This document shows, piece by piece, positions 35,154-43,288 of a stretch of 64,000 nucleotides of DNA. Every line of letters begins with the position of its first letter. Within the stretch, counting starts at the first letter, position 1. The notes below the pieces were generated by a model that was not told the origin of the DNA, did no database searches, and was given only the letters and a program-made list of their open reading frames with translations. The translations under genes were made by a program, and so were the position numbers. Source of the DNA: Thalassospira sp. TSL5-1 (GTDB lineage Bacteria; Pseudomonadota; Alphaproteobacteria; Rhodospirillales; Thalassospiraceae); assembly GCF_001907695.1 (NCBI RefSeq), contig NZ_KV880638.1, positions 1,426,882-1,490,881 on the forward strand. Reading direction: 5' to 3'.

Positions 35154-36026
35154 ATGAAAAATGACGATGTTAACCTGCGCAAGGTCGCCCGGACAATCCG
35201 GGCAATGGATACCTCGGATGGGGCCGGTGTGCGCCTGAAACGGTCTGTTGGCTCGCCTGCTTTGCCAATGCTCGATCCGTTTTTGATGCTGGACTCGATC
35301 TCCAGCGACAAGGCGGATGACTATATTGCCGGTTTCCCCGAACATCCCCATCGGGGCTTTGAAACCGTGACCTATATGGTCGAAGGGGCGATGCGCCATA
35401 ATGACAGCATTGGGTCAGAGGGCGTTTTACGCTCTGGCGGGGTGCAGTGGATGACGGCCGGCAGCGGCATTATCCATTCCGAAACGCCAGAACAGGAAGA
35501 TGGCCTGTTGCAGGGTTTTCAGCTTTGGATCAACCTGCCCGCCAAGGACAAAATGCAACGTCCGCGTTACCAGAACCTGGAGGCCCATGAGGTTGCCGAA
35601 GTCAGCCCGGCAGCAGGCGTGGATATTCGTCTGGTCGCCGGTTCCGCCTTTGGCAAAACCGGGCCGGTCTCGGGTATTTCGACCGAACCGGTGTTTATGG
35701 ATGTCAAACTGGCGCCCAATGCCGAAGTGACCCTGCCAGTGCCAGAGGGGCACGCCGCCCTTGTCTATATGTTCATTGGCGATGGCGAGGTTGCCGGTCG
35801 TTCCCTGCCCACCCATCATCTGGCGGTGCTCAAGGATGGCAATGCGGTATTGCTGAAGGGCGGTAGCGAAGGCGGACGATTGTTGCTGATTGCGGCCGCA
35901 CCGATTGACGAACCCATTGCCCGTCACGGTCCGTTTGTAATGAACACCCGCGAAGAACTGATGCAGGCCTTTGAAGATTTCCAGCGCGGCCGCTTCGTGC
36001 GCGAAAAAGCCGTCGGACAGGGCTGA
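35154..36026 (+). CDS. Pirin family protein
   Basis: A 290-residue bicupin of the pirin family. The N-terminal cupin has the metal motif FPEHPHRGFETVTYMVEGAMRHNDSIGSEGVLRSGGVQWMTAGSGIIHSE (metal ligands His-x-His...Glu...His). QGFQLWINLPAKDKMQRPRYQ follows and the second cupin is metal-free. Bacterial pirins include quercetin dioxygenases and metabolic regulators; the role here is unknown. GGGAGC lies upstream of the ATG. A strong terminator follows. Confidence 0.93.
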   Translation: MKNDDVNLRKVARTIRAMDTSDGAGVRLKRSVGSPALPMLDPFLMLDSISSDKADDYIAGFPEHPHRGFETVTYMVEGAMRHNDSIGSEGVLRSGGVQWMTAGSGIIHSETPEQEDGLLQGFQLWINLPAKDKMQRPRYQNLEAHEVAEVSPAAGVDIRLVAGSAFGKTGPVSGISTEPVFMDVKLAPNAEVTLPVPEGHAALVYMFIGDGEVAGRSLPTHHLAVLKDGNAVLLKGGSEGGRLLLIAAAPIDEPIARHGPFVMNTREELMQAFEDFQRGRFVREKAVGQG

Positions 36027-36062
36027 CGTTACGTTATTTCGGCAAAAGAAACGCATTTCAAG

Positions 36063-36104
36063 CACAACGGGCGAGGGAGTTTACTCCTTCGCCCGTTGTG
36101 TTTT
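36063..36104 (+). terminator. Rho-independent terminator after the pirin gene
   Basis: A 17-bp stem with one G-T pair (36063-36079 with 36084-36100; outer arm CACAACGGGCGA / TCGCCCGTTGTG) and loop TTTA, followed by TTTTG. Confidence 0.93.
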
Positions 36105-36171
36105 GTGTCATCATCAAAATGCGATATGATGACAATACATTTGGTAAAACGAGTTTGTTTATAGCCTGATC

Positions 36172-36672
36172 ATGACGCCCGAGCATTACATAGATAGGTT
36201 GCTGCAAAAATATCAAAAATATCCAGGTTTTCCCTTTGACGACTGGGTGCAAAACGCGGGTTCGTTTTATGCGCTTATCAATATTTGGGATGAAATTTTC
36301 AAAGCTTCTGCCGGAAAATTATTTGCCGATTATGTTGCTTATGGTGATGCACAACAGGATGAATACTCGTTCATTTATCGAGTTAAACATGTAAAGAAGA
36401 ATGCTGTTGTTTGGATTACTCCATCCTGGCCTGCGTTAAAAACGAAGATTGGCGGTGATGGCGGGATTCTTGAAACGGTATATCCGCCGGAGATGCAGCC
36501 AAGGGATGACAAGTATGAGTTGAATATCAATTCAGACCTGGATAGAGACCGTCTCGTTTGTTTCTTTGAAATGATCAGGCATTTTATCCACAATCTTCCG
36601 GAAAATAGTGTTGATGTAGAACGCCACAATAAGATGTACATCGAGAGATATGGAAAATACTTTGGTTGGTGA
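36172..36672 (+). CDS. Unknown protein, first of two tandem paralogues
   Basis: A 166-residue soluble protein not recognised. It aligns along its length with the next gene. Both start MTPE--ID-LL-KY-K-P-FPF-DW, share S/A-AG and G-A-QQ--S-IY, then a block D-ELxxxxDL-RDRLVC-F-MI and end RYGKYFG. There is no signal peptide or membrane segment. The base composition is A+T-rich (one line counted at 40% G+C), unlike the pirin gene upstream, which suggests acquisition. Small helical/beta paralogues like this are sometimes orphan immunity proteins; that is only a thought, as no toxin gene is nearby. Confidence 0.7.
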   Translation: MTPEHYIDRLLQKYQKYPGFPFDDWVQNAGSFYALINIWDEIFKASAGKLFADYVAYGDAQQDEYSFIYRVKHVKKNAVVWITPSWPALKTKIGGDGGILETVYPPEMQPRDDKYELNINSDLDRDRLVCFFEMIRHFIHNLPENSVDVERHNKMYIERYGKYFGW

Positions 36673-36791
36673 GATTTTAATTTATATAATGCGCCGTTGT
36701 TTTGTGATGCTGGTATGAAAGATGATAGGATAAAATTTTTTCTATTCGCATGATATGTAAATGTAAATTTTAAGTAATTTAGTTGCGAAAT

Positions 36792-37346
36792 ATGACGCCG
36801 GAAACCTGCATTGACGCACTTCTTGAAAAATACAAAAAGATTCCAGACTTTCCCTTCGGGGATTGGTCGGAGAACTTTGTTTCTTTTGGTGTTTTGAAAA
36901 AATTATGGGGCGAGGTCTTTTCTGCTGCTGCAGGGACGAACAAACAAGGTTACAAAGCTTTAGGTGAAGCAACACAACAAAAAGATTCGTATATCTACCA
37001 AATATATGAATCTGGTTCGAGAAAGAAATTCCGGGTGACATATAGTGAAAAGGGCGGAACTTTTCATGTTCTAACAAACATTGTTGATCCGGGGCTGGAA
37101 GATTTGGATGAATATGAGTTGGGATTTGTTGTGGATTTGGAACGAGATAGGCTGGTCTGTTGTTTTAAGATGATCCAGTATTACGTTTCAAGATCGATAA
37201 AAAATGACAATGATCTCAGGGCTATGAATGAAATGTTTGTCGATCGCTATGGGAAATATTTTGGTTTTGAGAATTATAATCCGTTCAATTCACCTTTGTT
37301 TCCCGTCACCGAGATAGAAGATGACGATGATGAGGAGCTGCTTTGA
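36792..37346 (+). CDS. Unknown protein, second of two tandem paralogues
   Basis: A 184-residue paralogue of the preceding protein, beginning MTPETCIDALLEKYKKIPDFPFGDW. I start at the ATG at 36792, which matches the paralogue's start; a TTG three codons earlier is open. It shares DLERDRLVCCFKMIQYY and VDRYGKYFGF with copy 1. It has an extra 20-residue C-terminal tail that ends in an acidic run (EIEDDDDEELL). A+T-rich (one line counted at 37% G+C). The 119-bp gap between copies is very A+T-rich and contains no gene. Function unknown. Confidence 0.7.
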   Translation: MTPETCIDALLEKYKKIPDFPFGDWSENFVSFGVLKKLWGEVFSAAAGTNKQGYKALGEATQQKDSYIYQIYESGSRKKFRVTYSEKGGTFHVLTNIVDPGLEDLDEYELGFVVDLERDRLVCCFKMIQYYVSRSIKNDNDLRAMNEMFVDRYGKYFGFENYNPFNSPLFPVTEIEDDDDEELL

Positions 37347-37404
37347 GTGCGCGATACGCAGTTTCTCTATCCATTTCCACTTCCATTTGGTCAGACATAA
37401 AGAC

Positions 37405-38400
37405 CTAAAGGTTCTGATGTGCCGCTAACGGTTCGGACCCCAAATCAGCGGCAGCGCCGGGGAACAGGCGGTAAACGGTTTGCCAGCCATCCTTGGGGTC
37501 GCGGCATGCGCGGCCAAAGAAGGTGATTGGTTTTTTCTGGCCCATGTCAATATCGGCGCGGTATTCGCGGCAGAAGCGTCCGTTAAGCTGGAAGGTTCTA
37601 AGCGGTTCGATGGATGTTTTGCCGATTTTTTCCGAATCCGTGGCAAGAGCAGCCTTTTTGACCTGTCCGCTTTGGGTGGTTTCGAGCGTTTCATTGATCA
37701 GCATATCCAGCCCGGCACTATCGAGCTTGGTGCTATCTTTGCCATTGGTGGCAATAACCGGATGTTGAGTGACCGTTGTTGTGCGCTGGTAAATGCTGCC
37801 GGCGAAAAAGGCGATGGCAAGGGCCGCTGCCATGCCAGCCCCGGCCCACCAGCGGGCAAAGGTTTTTCCCGTACTGCGAGGTTGCGGGCGGTGTTCGACG
37901 GTGCTGTCCTGATCATACCCGTTATATTTGCCATACATCGCGGTCATGGTATCGCCCGTTTCGCTCTGGCTGTTTTGCGCCTGCCGGGTCAGGGCGTGTG
38001 TCGCGGGTACAGGGTTTTGCTGCTGATAGGTGGCAAGCGTGAGCAGATCGTCACTATTTTGCCTGTTCGGTGTATCCGGGCCATTTTTACCTGTGGCCGG
38101 GAACAGAAATTTTTCGTCGGTCAAAAAGGTATGGATGCGTTGGTTCTTGTCGGAGCCATGCAGGCCAAAACCGGCATCCAGAATGGCATCAATGCGGTTC
38201 TGAAGGACCGGTGGGACATCTTCACCATATGATCCGTCCGCAAGCTGGTCAGCCTGAAACGCCATGATCTCCAGGCGTTCGCGCAGGGCAGCATCATGCT
38301 CCAGACGAAGTTCCAGTTTTTCGCGCGCCGGGGCGTCCAGTTCATCATCCAGATAAGCCGAAATCAGCAAATCGTCATTGGGTGTAATGAGTGCGGTCAT
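37405..38400 (-). CDS. Membrane-bound anti-sigma factor
   Basis: A 331-residue protein. The N-terminus (LISAYLDDELDAPAREKLELRLEHDAALRERLE) is typical of anti-sigma domains that grip ECF sigma factors (the DDEL--E---L--DP-x-R-- pattern of zinc-less anti-sigma domains). A single membrane helix (WAGAGMAAALAIAFFAGSIY, residues about 190-210) separates it from a periplasmic C-terminal domain with Cys (GRFCREYRADIDM and GRACRDPKDGWQTVYRLFPG). The ATG overlaps the sigma-factor stop by 4 bp (ATGA). It should hold the ECF sigma factor at the membrane until a periplasmic signal releases it. Confidence 0.87.
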   Translation of the reverse strand: MTALITPNDDLLISAYLDDELDAPAREKLELRLEHDAALRERLEIMAFQADQLADGSYGEDVPPVLQNRIDAILDAGFGLHGSDKNQRIHTFLTDEKFLFPATGKNGPDTPNRQNSDDLLTLATYQQQNPVPATHALTRQAQNSQSETGDTMTAMYGKYNGYDQDSTVEHRPQPRSTGKTFARWWAGAGMAAALAIAFFAGSIYQRTTTVTQHPVIATNGKDSTKLDSAGLDMLINETLETTQSGQVKKAALATDSEKIGKTSIEPLRTFQLNGRFCREYRADIDMGQKKPITFFGRACRDPKDGWQTVYRLFPGAAADLGSEPLAAHQNL

Positions 38401-38933
38401 GGAATCCCCCGTTTAATCTCGTGCGGTAGTACAGAATGGTCGGCGTCATGCAAATCAATCAGCGCACGGCGGGCGCGGGCAACGCGGCTCATCACTGTGC
38501 CATCGGGCACCTTTAATATCTCGGCAGCTTCGCGGTAGCTGTATCCTTCAACCAAAACCAGTGTCAGTGCGGATCGCTGGTCCGCGGGCAATTTGGCCAG
38601 GGCAGCACGTAAAAAAACGCGGTCACTGCCCCCGTGGCCCTGCATTGGCATGCCGGCGTCGCGGGCATCTTGCAATGATATGACATTGCCGTTGCGTTGT
38701 GCGCGACGCTTTTCGTCAATCCAGGTGTTTTGCACAATTTTGAACATCCAGCTATCCAGGCGCGTGCCGGGTGTAAATTGTGCCAGGCTTTCAACAGCCT
38801 TGATATAGGCGTTTTGCACCAGATCTTCAGCCGCCGCACTATCGCGGGTCAGGGACCGGGCAAAACGAAGTATGCGGGGCAGCAAACGGGACATTTCGTC
38901 GCGAAGCGCCGGGTCGAACCTATGTGTCTGCAT
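38397..38933 (-). CDS. ECF RNA polymerase sigma factor
   Basis: A 178-residue sigma-70 family ECF factor. Region 2 is LLPRILRFARSLTRDSAAAEDLVQNAYIKAVESLAQFTPGTRLDSWMFKIVQNTWIDEKRR. Region 4 is LRAALAKLPADQRSALTLVLVEGYSYREAAEILKVPDGTVMSRVARARRAL. I start at the ATG at 38931-38933; a TTG ten codons upstream is the longer choice. The downstream anti-sigma gene overlaps by 4 bp. It is divergent from an exported protein gene at 39085 that may be a target. It is not obviously EcfG, which is usually next to phyR/nepR. Confidence 0.92.
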   Translation of the reverse strand: MQTHRFDPALRDEMSRLLPRILRFARSLTRDSAAAEDLVQNAYIKAVESLAQFTPGTRLDSWMFKIVQNTWIDEKRRAQRNGNVISLQDARDAGMPMQGHGGSDRVFLRAALAKLPADQRSALTLVLVEGYSYREAAEILKVPDGTVMSRVARARRALIDLHDADHSVLPHEIKRGIP

Positions 38934-39084
38934 GGCATCCAGATAAGTCGTGTGAAGGGACAACGTGTAGGGGCGAATTTTTATTCCGCATATTTTTTAA
39001 AAAGTTTTTGGAAGAAATAGGGCAACGTGAACGTTGTTCCCCTGAAAGCAGACAAAAACGGGGTTTCGCATCGGGAGAAAGCGG

Positions 39085-39741
39085 ATGTCCCAGGGACAGA
39101 TGGTGCTGCTTCGATGGTTGTTGCCTGCCGCGATGGGCGGTGTCGCAATAATCGTTTTGGCGGTTACGCCTTTGTCGGCCCAAACGGCGCGTGATGGCTT
39201 TTGGCCTTTTTTCACCGCGACGGATGGTGCGGCAAGGGTTTTGAAAACAAGTGTATCTTCTGATGCTGCGGGGGCCGCATCGGGGCAGGATACAATAATT
39301 TGGCCTGGTGCGGGCATGCCCGTATCTGGCCCGTCTCCTCATGGGGACGACACGGTTGGTGCGCCAGACACTGGTTCATTGCCACAGAATGACACGGTTG
39401 CAAAAGGGCATGCCGGATATGAATTGCGAGACAGGGGCGCACGCGCAACGCGCGATCTGCCGCCCGGTATTCGTGATATTCCGGATATGGCGGGGGATTT
39501 GCCCGGTGTCATTTGGCACATGTTTGGCGCACCGGCCGGGTCGGACATCGGGCCCGACCAGGAACGAAAGTTTATAAAGGAAGGCTGGCCGTCGTTGTCG
39601 CAAAAAGCCGGGCAAAAGACAAACCTGGTGGCGAGACAGCCCGCAAAGGAATTATGTGCTGGCGGGAACTGCCCCGACAGTACCGCGCCGCAAGGCGCAC
39701 AAGGTGTCACGGGAAGCACGACCGGGACCAGCGGCACCTGA
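39085..39741 (+). CDS. Exported low-complexity protein divergent from the ECF sigma gene
   Basis: A 218-residue protein with an N-terminal hydrophobic signal (LLRWLLPAAMGGVAIIVLAVTPLSAQT, likely cut after SAQ/SA). The long Gly/Ala/Asp/Pro-rich region that follows has no recognised domain. It has a pair of Cys (LCAGGNC) near the C-terminus and ends in a Ser/Thr/Gly tail. A GGGAGA site precedes the ATG. Its position divergent to the sigma/anti-sigma pair suggests envelope-stress control. Function unknown; one or more hydrophilic loops may be disordered. Confidence 0.65.
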   Translation: MSQGQMVLLRWLLPAAMGGVAIIVLAVTPLSAQTARDGFWPFFTATDGAARVLKTSVSSDAAGAASGQDTIIWPGAGMPVSGPSPHGDDTVGAPDTGSLPQNDTVAKGHAGYELRDRGARATRDLPPGIRDIPDMAGDLPGVIWHMFGAPAGSDIGPDQERKFIKEGWPSLSQKAGQKTNLVARQPAKELCAGGNCPDSTAPQGAQGVTGSTTGTSGT

Positions 39742-39807
39742 TGGCTCGAAACGTTTGATTCTGTCGTTTCTGAGCCCTGCCGCTCGTTGGGACACGTGCA
39801 AACTAAC

Positions 39808-39840
39808 ACCCCGCCAGTTTTGACTGGCGGGGTTCTTTTT
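39808..39840 (+). terminator. Rho-independent terminator after the exported protein gene
   Basis: An 11-bp stem ACCCCGCCAGT / ACTGGCGGGGT with loop TTTG is followed by TCTTTTT. It shares its CCCCGCCAG core with the icd terminator 85 bp further on. Confidence 0.9.
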
Positions 39841-39886
39841 GTTTGGTCCTTAACGGAGATGCTGTCCCTCGATCCGGTGCCGCGAA

Positions 39887-39921
39887 AACAAAACCCCGCC
39901 AGAATAAAATCTGGCGGGGTT
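39887..39921 (-). terminator. Rho-independent terminator after icd
   Basis: A 12-bp stem AACCCCGCCAGA / TCTGGCGGGGTT with a 6-base loop. On the minus strand it is followed by TTGTTTT, fitting icd. It is a near copy of the hairpin at 39808. Confidence 0.88.
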
Positions 39922-39951
39922 CGTATTTTCAAAGGCAAACCTGCCGGGCAA

Positions 39952-41169
39952 TTACATGCCCATTGCGGTTTTCAGGCCTTCGTCAAGTTTGTCGAGGAAC
40001 TGGTTGGTGGTCAGCCATTTCTGGTTCGGGCCGATCAGCAATGCCAGGTCCTTGGTCATGAAGCCCGATTCGACGGTGTCAACACAGACTTTTTCAAGGG
40101 TTTCGGCAAATTTGACAACTTCCGGGGTCCCGTCGAATTCACCACGGTATTTCAACCCTTGCGTCCAGGCAAAGATCGACGCAATCGGGTTGGTCGAGGT
40201 TTCTTTGCCCTGCTGGTGCTGACGGTAGTGGCGGGTCACGGTGCCGTGTGCGGCTTCGGCTTCAACGGTCTGCCCATCCGGCGTCATCAGAACCGAGGTC
40301 ATCAGACCCAGCGAGCCAAAGCCCTGTGCAACGGTGTCAGACTGAACGTCGCCGTCATAGTTTTTGCAGGCCCAAACGAAACCACCGTTCCACTTCATGG
40401 CACAGGCGACCATATCGTCGATCAGGCGGTGTTCATAGGTGATGCCGGCTTCTTTGAACTTGTCGGCAAATTCGGCGTCGAAAACTTCCTGGAACAGGTC
40501 TTTGAAACGGCCATCATAGGCTTTCATGATGGTGTTTTTGGTCGACAGGTAAACCGGCCAGCCCAGCGACAGACCATAGTTCATGCAAGCACGGGCAAAG
40601 CCCTTGATGCTGTCATCAAGGTTGTACATCGACATGGCGACACCCGAGGACGGGAAATCGAACACTTCATGTTCGATCGGCTCGCCACCGTCGGCCGGCT
40701 GGAATTTGATGGTCAGCTTGCCTGCACCGGGAACCTTGAAGTCGGTCGCACGGTACTGGTCACCAAAAGCGTGACGGCCGATCACGATCGGCTGGGTCCA
40801 GCCCGGAACCAGGCGCGGCACGTTTGAGCAAATGATCGGCTGACGGAAAACAGTGCCACCAATAATGTTGCGGATGGTGCCGTTCGGCGACTTCCACATT
40901 TTCTTCAGATCAAATTCTTCAACGCGCTGCTCATCGGGGGTGATGGTGGCGCATTTGACGCCAACGCGATGTTCCTTGATGGCATTTGCGGCATCAATGG
41001 TGATCTGGTCGTTGGTTTCGTCACGTTTCTGGACCGACAGATCGTAATATTTCAGATCAATGTCGAGATAGGGCAGGATCAGTTTGTTTTTGATGAAGTC
41101 CCAGATGATGCGGGTCATTTCGTCGCCGTCAAGCTCGACGACCGGGTTCTTCACTTGAATCTTGCTCAT
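39952..41169 (-). CDS. icd: NADP-dependent isocitrate dehydrogenase
   Basis: TCA-cycle enzyme, oxidising isocitrate to 2-oxoglutarate with NADP+. The 405-residue length and sequence match the eukaryote-like/type II monomer group common in alphaproteobacteria. It starts [36 protein letters not shown], has the substrate Ser loop [21 protein letters not shown] and the Asp-containing [60 protein letters not shown] is the NADP-binding region. GGGAG precedes the ATG at 41169. A longer frame upstream is unsupported. Its terminator is at 39887-39921. Confidence 0.97.
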   Translation of the reverse strand: MSKIQVKNPVVELDGDEMTRIIWDFIKNKLILPYLDIDLKYYDLSVQKRDETNDQITIDAANAIKEHRVGVKCATITPDEQRVEEFDLKKMWKSPNGTIRNIIGGTVFRQPIICSNVPRLVPGWTQPIVIGRHAFGDQYRATDFKVPGAGKLTIKFQPADGGEPIEHEVFDFPSSGVAMSMYNLDDSIKGFARACMNYGLSLGWPVYLSTKNTIMKAYDGRFKDLFQEVFDAEFADKFKEAGITYEHRLIDDMVACAMKWNGGFVWACKNYDGDVQSDTVAQGFGSLGLMTSVLMTPDGQTVEAEAAHGTVTRHYRQHQQGKETSTNPIASIFAWTQGLKYRGEFDGTPEVVKFAETLEKVCVDTVESGFMTKDLALLIGPNQKWLTTNQFLDKLDEGLKTAMGM

Positions 41170-41423
41170 AAAATACTCCCTTTCTGGCCGCTGCCAGGTA
41201 TCAGCGCGGCTGCCATTTGACAAGGTGGGTCAAACTATCCGGCGCGCGAGGGAGCGCCCTGGCCGCGTCGGGAGATCGCAACATACAGGATGCGACCGCA
41301 AAATCAAATAGGCTCGCGCAACTTCCTGCGCAAGATAATTCATCAAATAGTCTACAGCCCTGAAAACCGCCATTTTTGCCGTGAACCGGGAAGTTGCCAA
41401 ACCGGTAAAAGCGTTTAAGTGCG

Positions 41424-42077
41424 TTAAGAAGGGCGGCGTTGTTCGGCAATCGGTTTGCCCTGCCCGTATCCTGCCAGAAACATGTCAACCGCTAAGGTAA
41501 CATGTTGTTTCAGATCACCGGCACTGGGTTCCCAGCCGACATAGGTCAACTGGCGAAAATCGTAATCCGACTTGATCAGACTGACCAGAAAGCGTGCCGC
41601 CTGTTCCGGGTCGTGGTCGGGAAAGCGGCCAAGTTTGATTTGTTGGGTGAAATATTCGGTCAGCAGGCGCCGCCCGGTCATCATCCCGCTTTCATAAAAG
41701 ACTTTGCCCAGATGCGGGAAGCGCGGCACTTCGCTTAGAAACATGCGCAAATAGCGCAAGGTGTCGGTACGGGTCAGGGCCGTCATCAGGTTTTCACCAA
41801 ATTCGATCAACGTGTCGCGCAGCGGTTTTTCCGAAAGCGGCAAGTCGCGCATGATTTGGGTGATTCGCGCCGTACAATTGCGAATCACCGCTTCGAATAT
41901 GCCATCCTTGTTGCCAAACAGCTCGTAAATCGTTCGTCTGGACCCACCGGCCTCAGCGATGATCATTTCCAGCGTCGTGCCAGACAAACCATATTCGCAA
42001 AAAAGTTCGCGGGCGGCCTCGATAATGGCTTCGCGGCGTTTTTCTGTGCGCGGATCAATCTTCTTTGTTTCGGACAA
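41424..42077 (-). CDS. TetR/AcrR family repressor of the adjacent EmrAB-type pump
   Basis: A regulator of about 217 residues. The N-terminal HTH is REAIIEAARELFCEYGLSGTTLEMIIAEAGGSRRTIYELFGNKDGIFEAV. The C-terminal domain has RDTLIEFGENLMTALT and RFPHLGKVFYESGMMTGRRLLTEYF, the TetR_C fold of AcrR-like drug sensors. There is no in-frame ATG near the HTH. I place the start at TTG 42077 (GGAATGG upstream); a GTG at 42143 is the alternative but would lie inside the operator region. It is divergent from the MFP-MFS genes. Confidence 0.85.
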   Translation of the reverse strand: MSETKKIDPRTEKRREAIIEAARELFCEYGLSGTTLEMIIAEAGGSRRTIYELFGNKDGIFEAVIRNCTARITQIMRDLPLSEKPLRDTLIEFGENLMTALTRTDTLRYLRMFLSEVPRFPHLGKVFYESGMMTGRRLLTEYFTQQIKLGRFPDHDPEQAARFLVSLIKSDYDFRQLTYVGWEPSAGDLKQHVTLAVDMFLAGYGQGKPIAEQRRPS

Positions 42078-42118
42078 GGTGCCATTCCATTTTTGGGTCA
42101 ATTTAGAACTTGACCAAG

Positions 42119-42164
42119 GGTACTGGCCGGTACCATATTGCACGAAATGGTACTGATCAATACC
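42119..42164. promoter_or_regulatory. Twin operator sites in the TetR/EmrA divergent promoter region
   Basis: Two 16-bp near-palindromes, GGTACTGGCCGGTACC (42119-42134) and GGTACTGATCAATACC (42149-42164), have starts 30 bp apart, about three helical turns. They share GGTACTG at the left and TACC at the right. They lie between the TetR-type gene and the MFP gene and are excellent candidates for binding by that TetR protein. Confidence 0.72.
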
Positions 42165-42184
42165 AAAAGGAACGAAGACATAAA

Positions 42185-43288
42185 ATGAGCGTGAAAAAAA
42201 TCCTGCTGCCAGTCATTGCTTTGGCGGCAATCGGCGGTGGTGTGTATTACGGTTTCTATTGGGTGACAGAAGGTCGCTTCCATGAAGAAACCGACAATGC
42301 CTATCTTCATGCCGACCAGGTGGCGATCTCGCCCAAGGTGTCGGGCTATATTGACCGCCTGCTGGTTGAAAATAACCAGAGTGTCAAGAAGGGCGACCTT
42401 CTGATGGTGATCAATGATGCCGATTACATGGCGAAATATGACCAGGTCCGAGCGGCACTCGAGTCTCGTATTGCTGCACTCGACACAATGGACAAACAAA
42501 TTGCCCTGCAACAGGCCTCGATTGATCAGGCCCAGGCCAATGTTGCCATTGCCGAGGTGGAACATAGCAAAACCAGCGAAGATTTTGACCGTTATAAAGA
42601 CCTGGTCAAAAAGGGGGCTGCCAGCCGCCAAAAATATGATTATGCCGTGGCCGATCGCAACAAGGCCATTGCCCAGGTTAATGCAGCAAAAGCGACCCTT
42701 GCGGTTCAAAAAGGCCAGCTTGAAGTGCTGAAGGCACAGAAAGTTGAAACCGAACGCAGTGTTTCCGAGGCCCGTGCCGATCTCGACCTTGCCCAGCAGT
42801 CGCTGGATGATACCCGCCTTTATGCGCCCTTTGACGGCGTGATCGGTAATCGGTCGGTTCAGCTTGGTGCGCTGGTGCAGCCCGGCCAGCAATTGGCTGT
42901 TTTGGTGCCGTTGCCGGGTGTGTATGCCGTTGCCAATTTCAAGGAAACGCAAATCGGCCACATGGCGCCGGGTCAAAAGGTCAAACTGGAGGTCGATGCC
43001 TTTCCCGATAGCGAAATTACCGGTGTGATCGATAGTTTTGCCCCGGGCACGGGCGCACAATTCAGCCTGCTGCCGCCCGAAAATGCGACGGGCAATTTCA
43101 CCAAAATCACCCAGCGCGTGCCGGTTCGCATCCGGCTTGATAAAAGCCCGGTTGCCGATGCCTTGCGCCCGGGCCTGTCGGTGGTGGTGGATGTTGATGT
43201 GCGTGATGCCTCTGGCGAAATGCACGCCGCGGGCACTGGCCTTGACCCGCGCGTTGCCCAGATCCGCGATGTATCGGAGCTGCAATAA
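42185..43288 (+). CDS. emrA: HlyD/EmrA family membrane fusion protein
   Basis: Periplasmic adaptor of 367 residues. An N-terminal membrane anchor (ILLPVIALAAIGGGVYYGFYWV) leads to the lipoyl halves (TDNAYLHADQVAISPKVSGYIDRLLVENNQSVKKGDLL). A coiled-coil hairpin spans residues about 85-195 (ALDTMDKQIALQQASIDQAQANVAIAEVEHSKTSEDFDRYKDLVKKGAASRQKYD), then LYAPFDGVIGNRSVQLGALVQPGQQLAVLVPLPGVYAVANFKETQ. The stop overlaps the start of the MFS gene (TAATG). It bridges the inner-membrane pump to an outer-membrane channel not encoded here. Confidence 0.92.
   Translation: MSVKKILLPVIALAAIGGGVYYGFYWVTEGRFHEETDNAYLHADQVAISPKVSGYIDRLLVENNQSVKKGDLLMVINDADYMAKYDQVRAALESRIAALDTMDKQIALQQASIDQAQANVAIAEVEHSKTSEDFDRYKDLVKKGAASRQKYDYAVADRNKAIAQVNAAKATLAVQKGQLEVLKAQKVETERSVSEARADLDLAQQSLDDTRLYAPFDGVIGNRSVQLGALVQPGQQLAVLVPLPGVYAVANFKETQIGHMAPGQKVKLEVDAFPDSEITGVIDSFAPGTGAQFSLLPPENATGNFTKITQRVPVRIRLDKSPVADALRPGLSVVVDVDVRDASGEMHAAGTGLDPRVAQIRDVSELQ

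Noticed and set aside
39787-40827. A 346-residue open frame opposite icd
   Set aside because: It covers both terminators and is antisense to icd, whose motifs are unambiguous.
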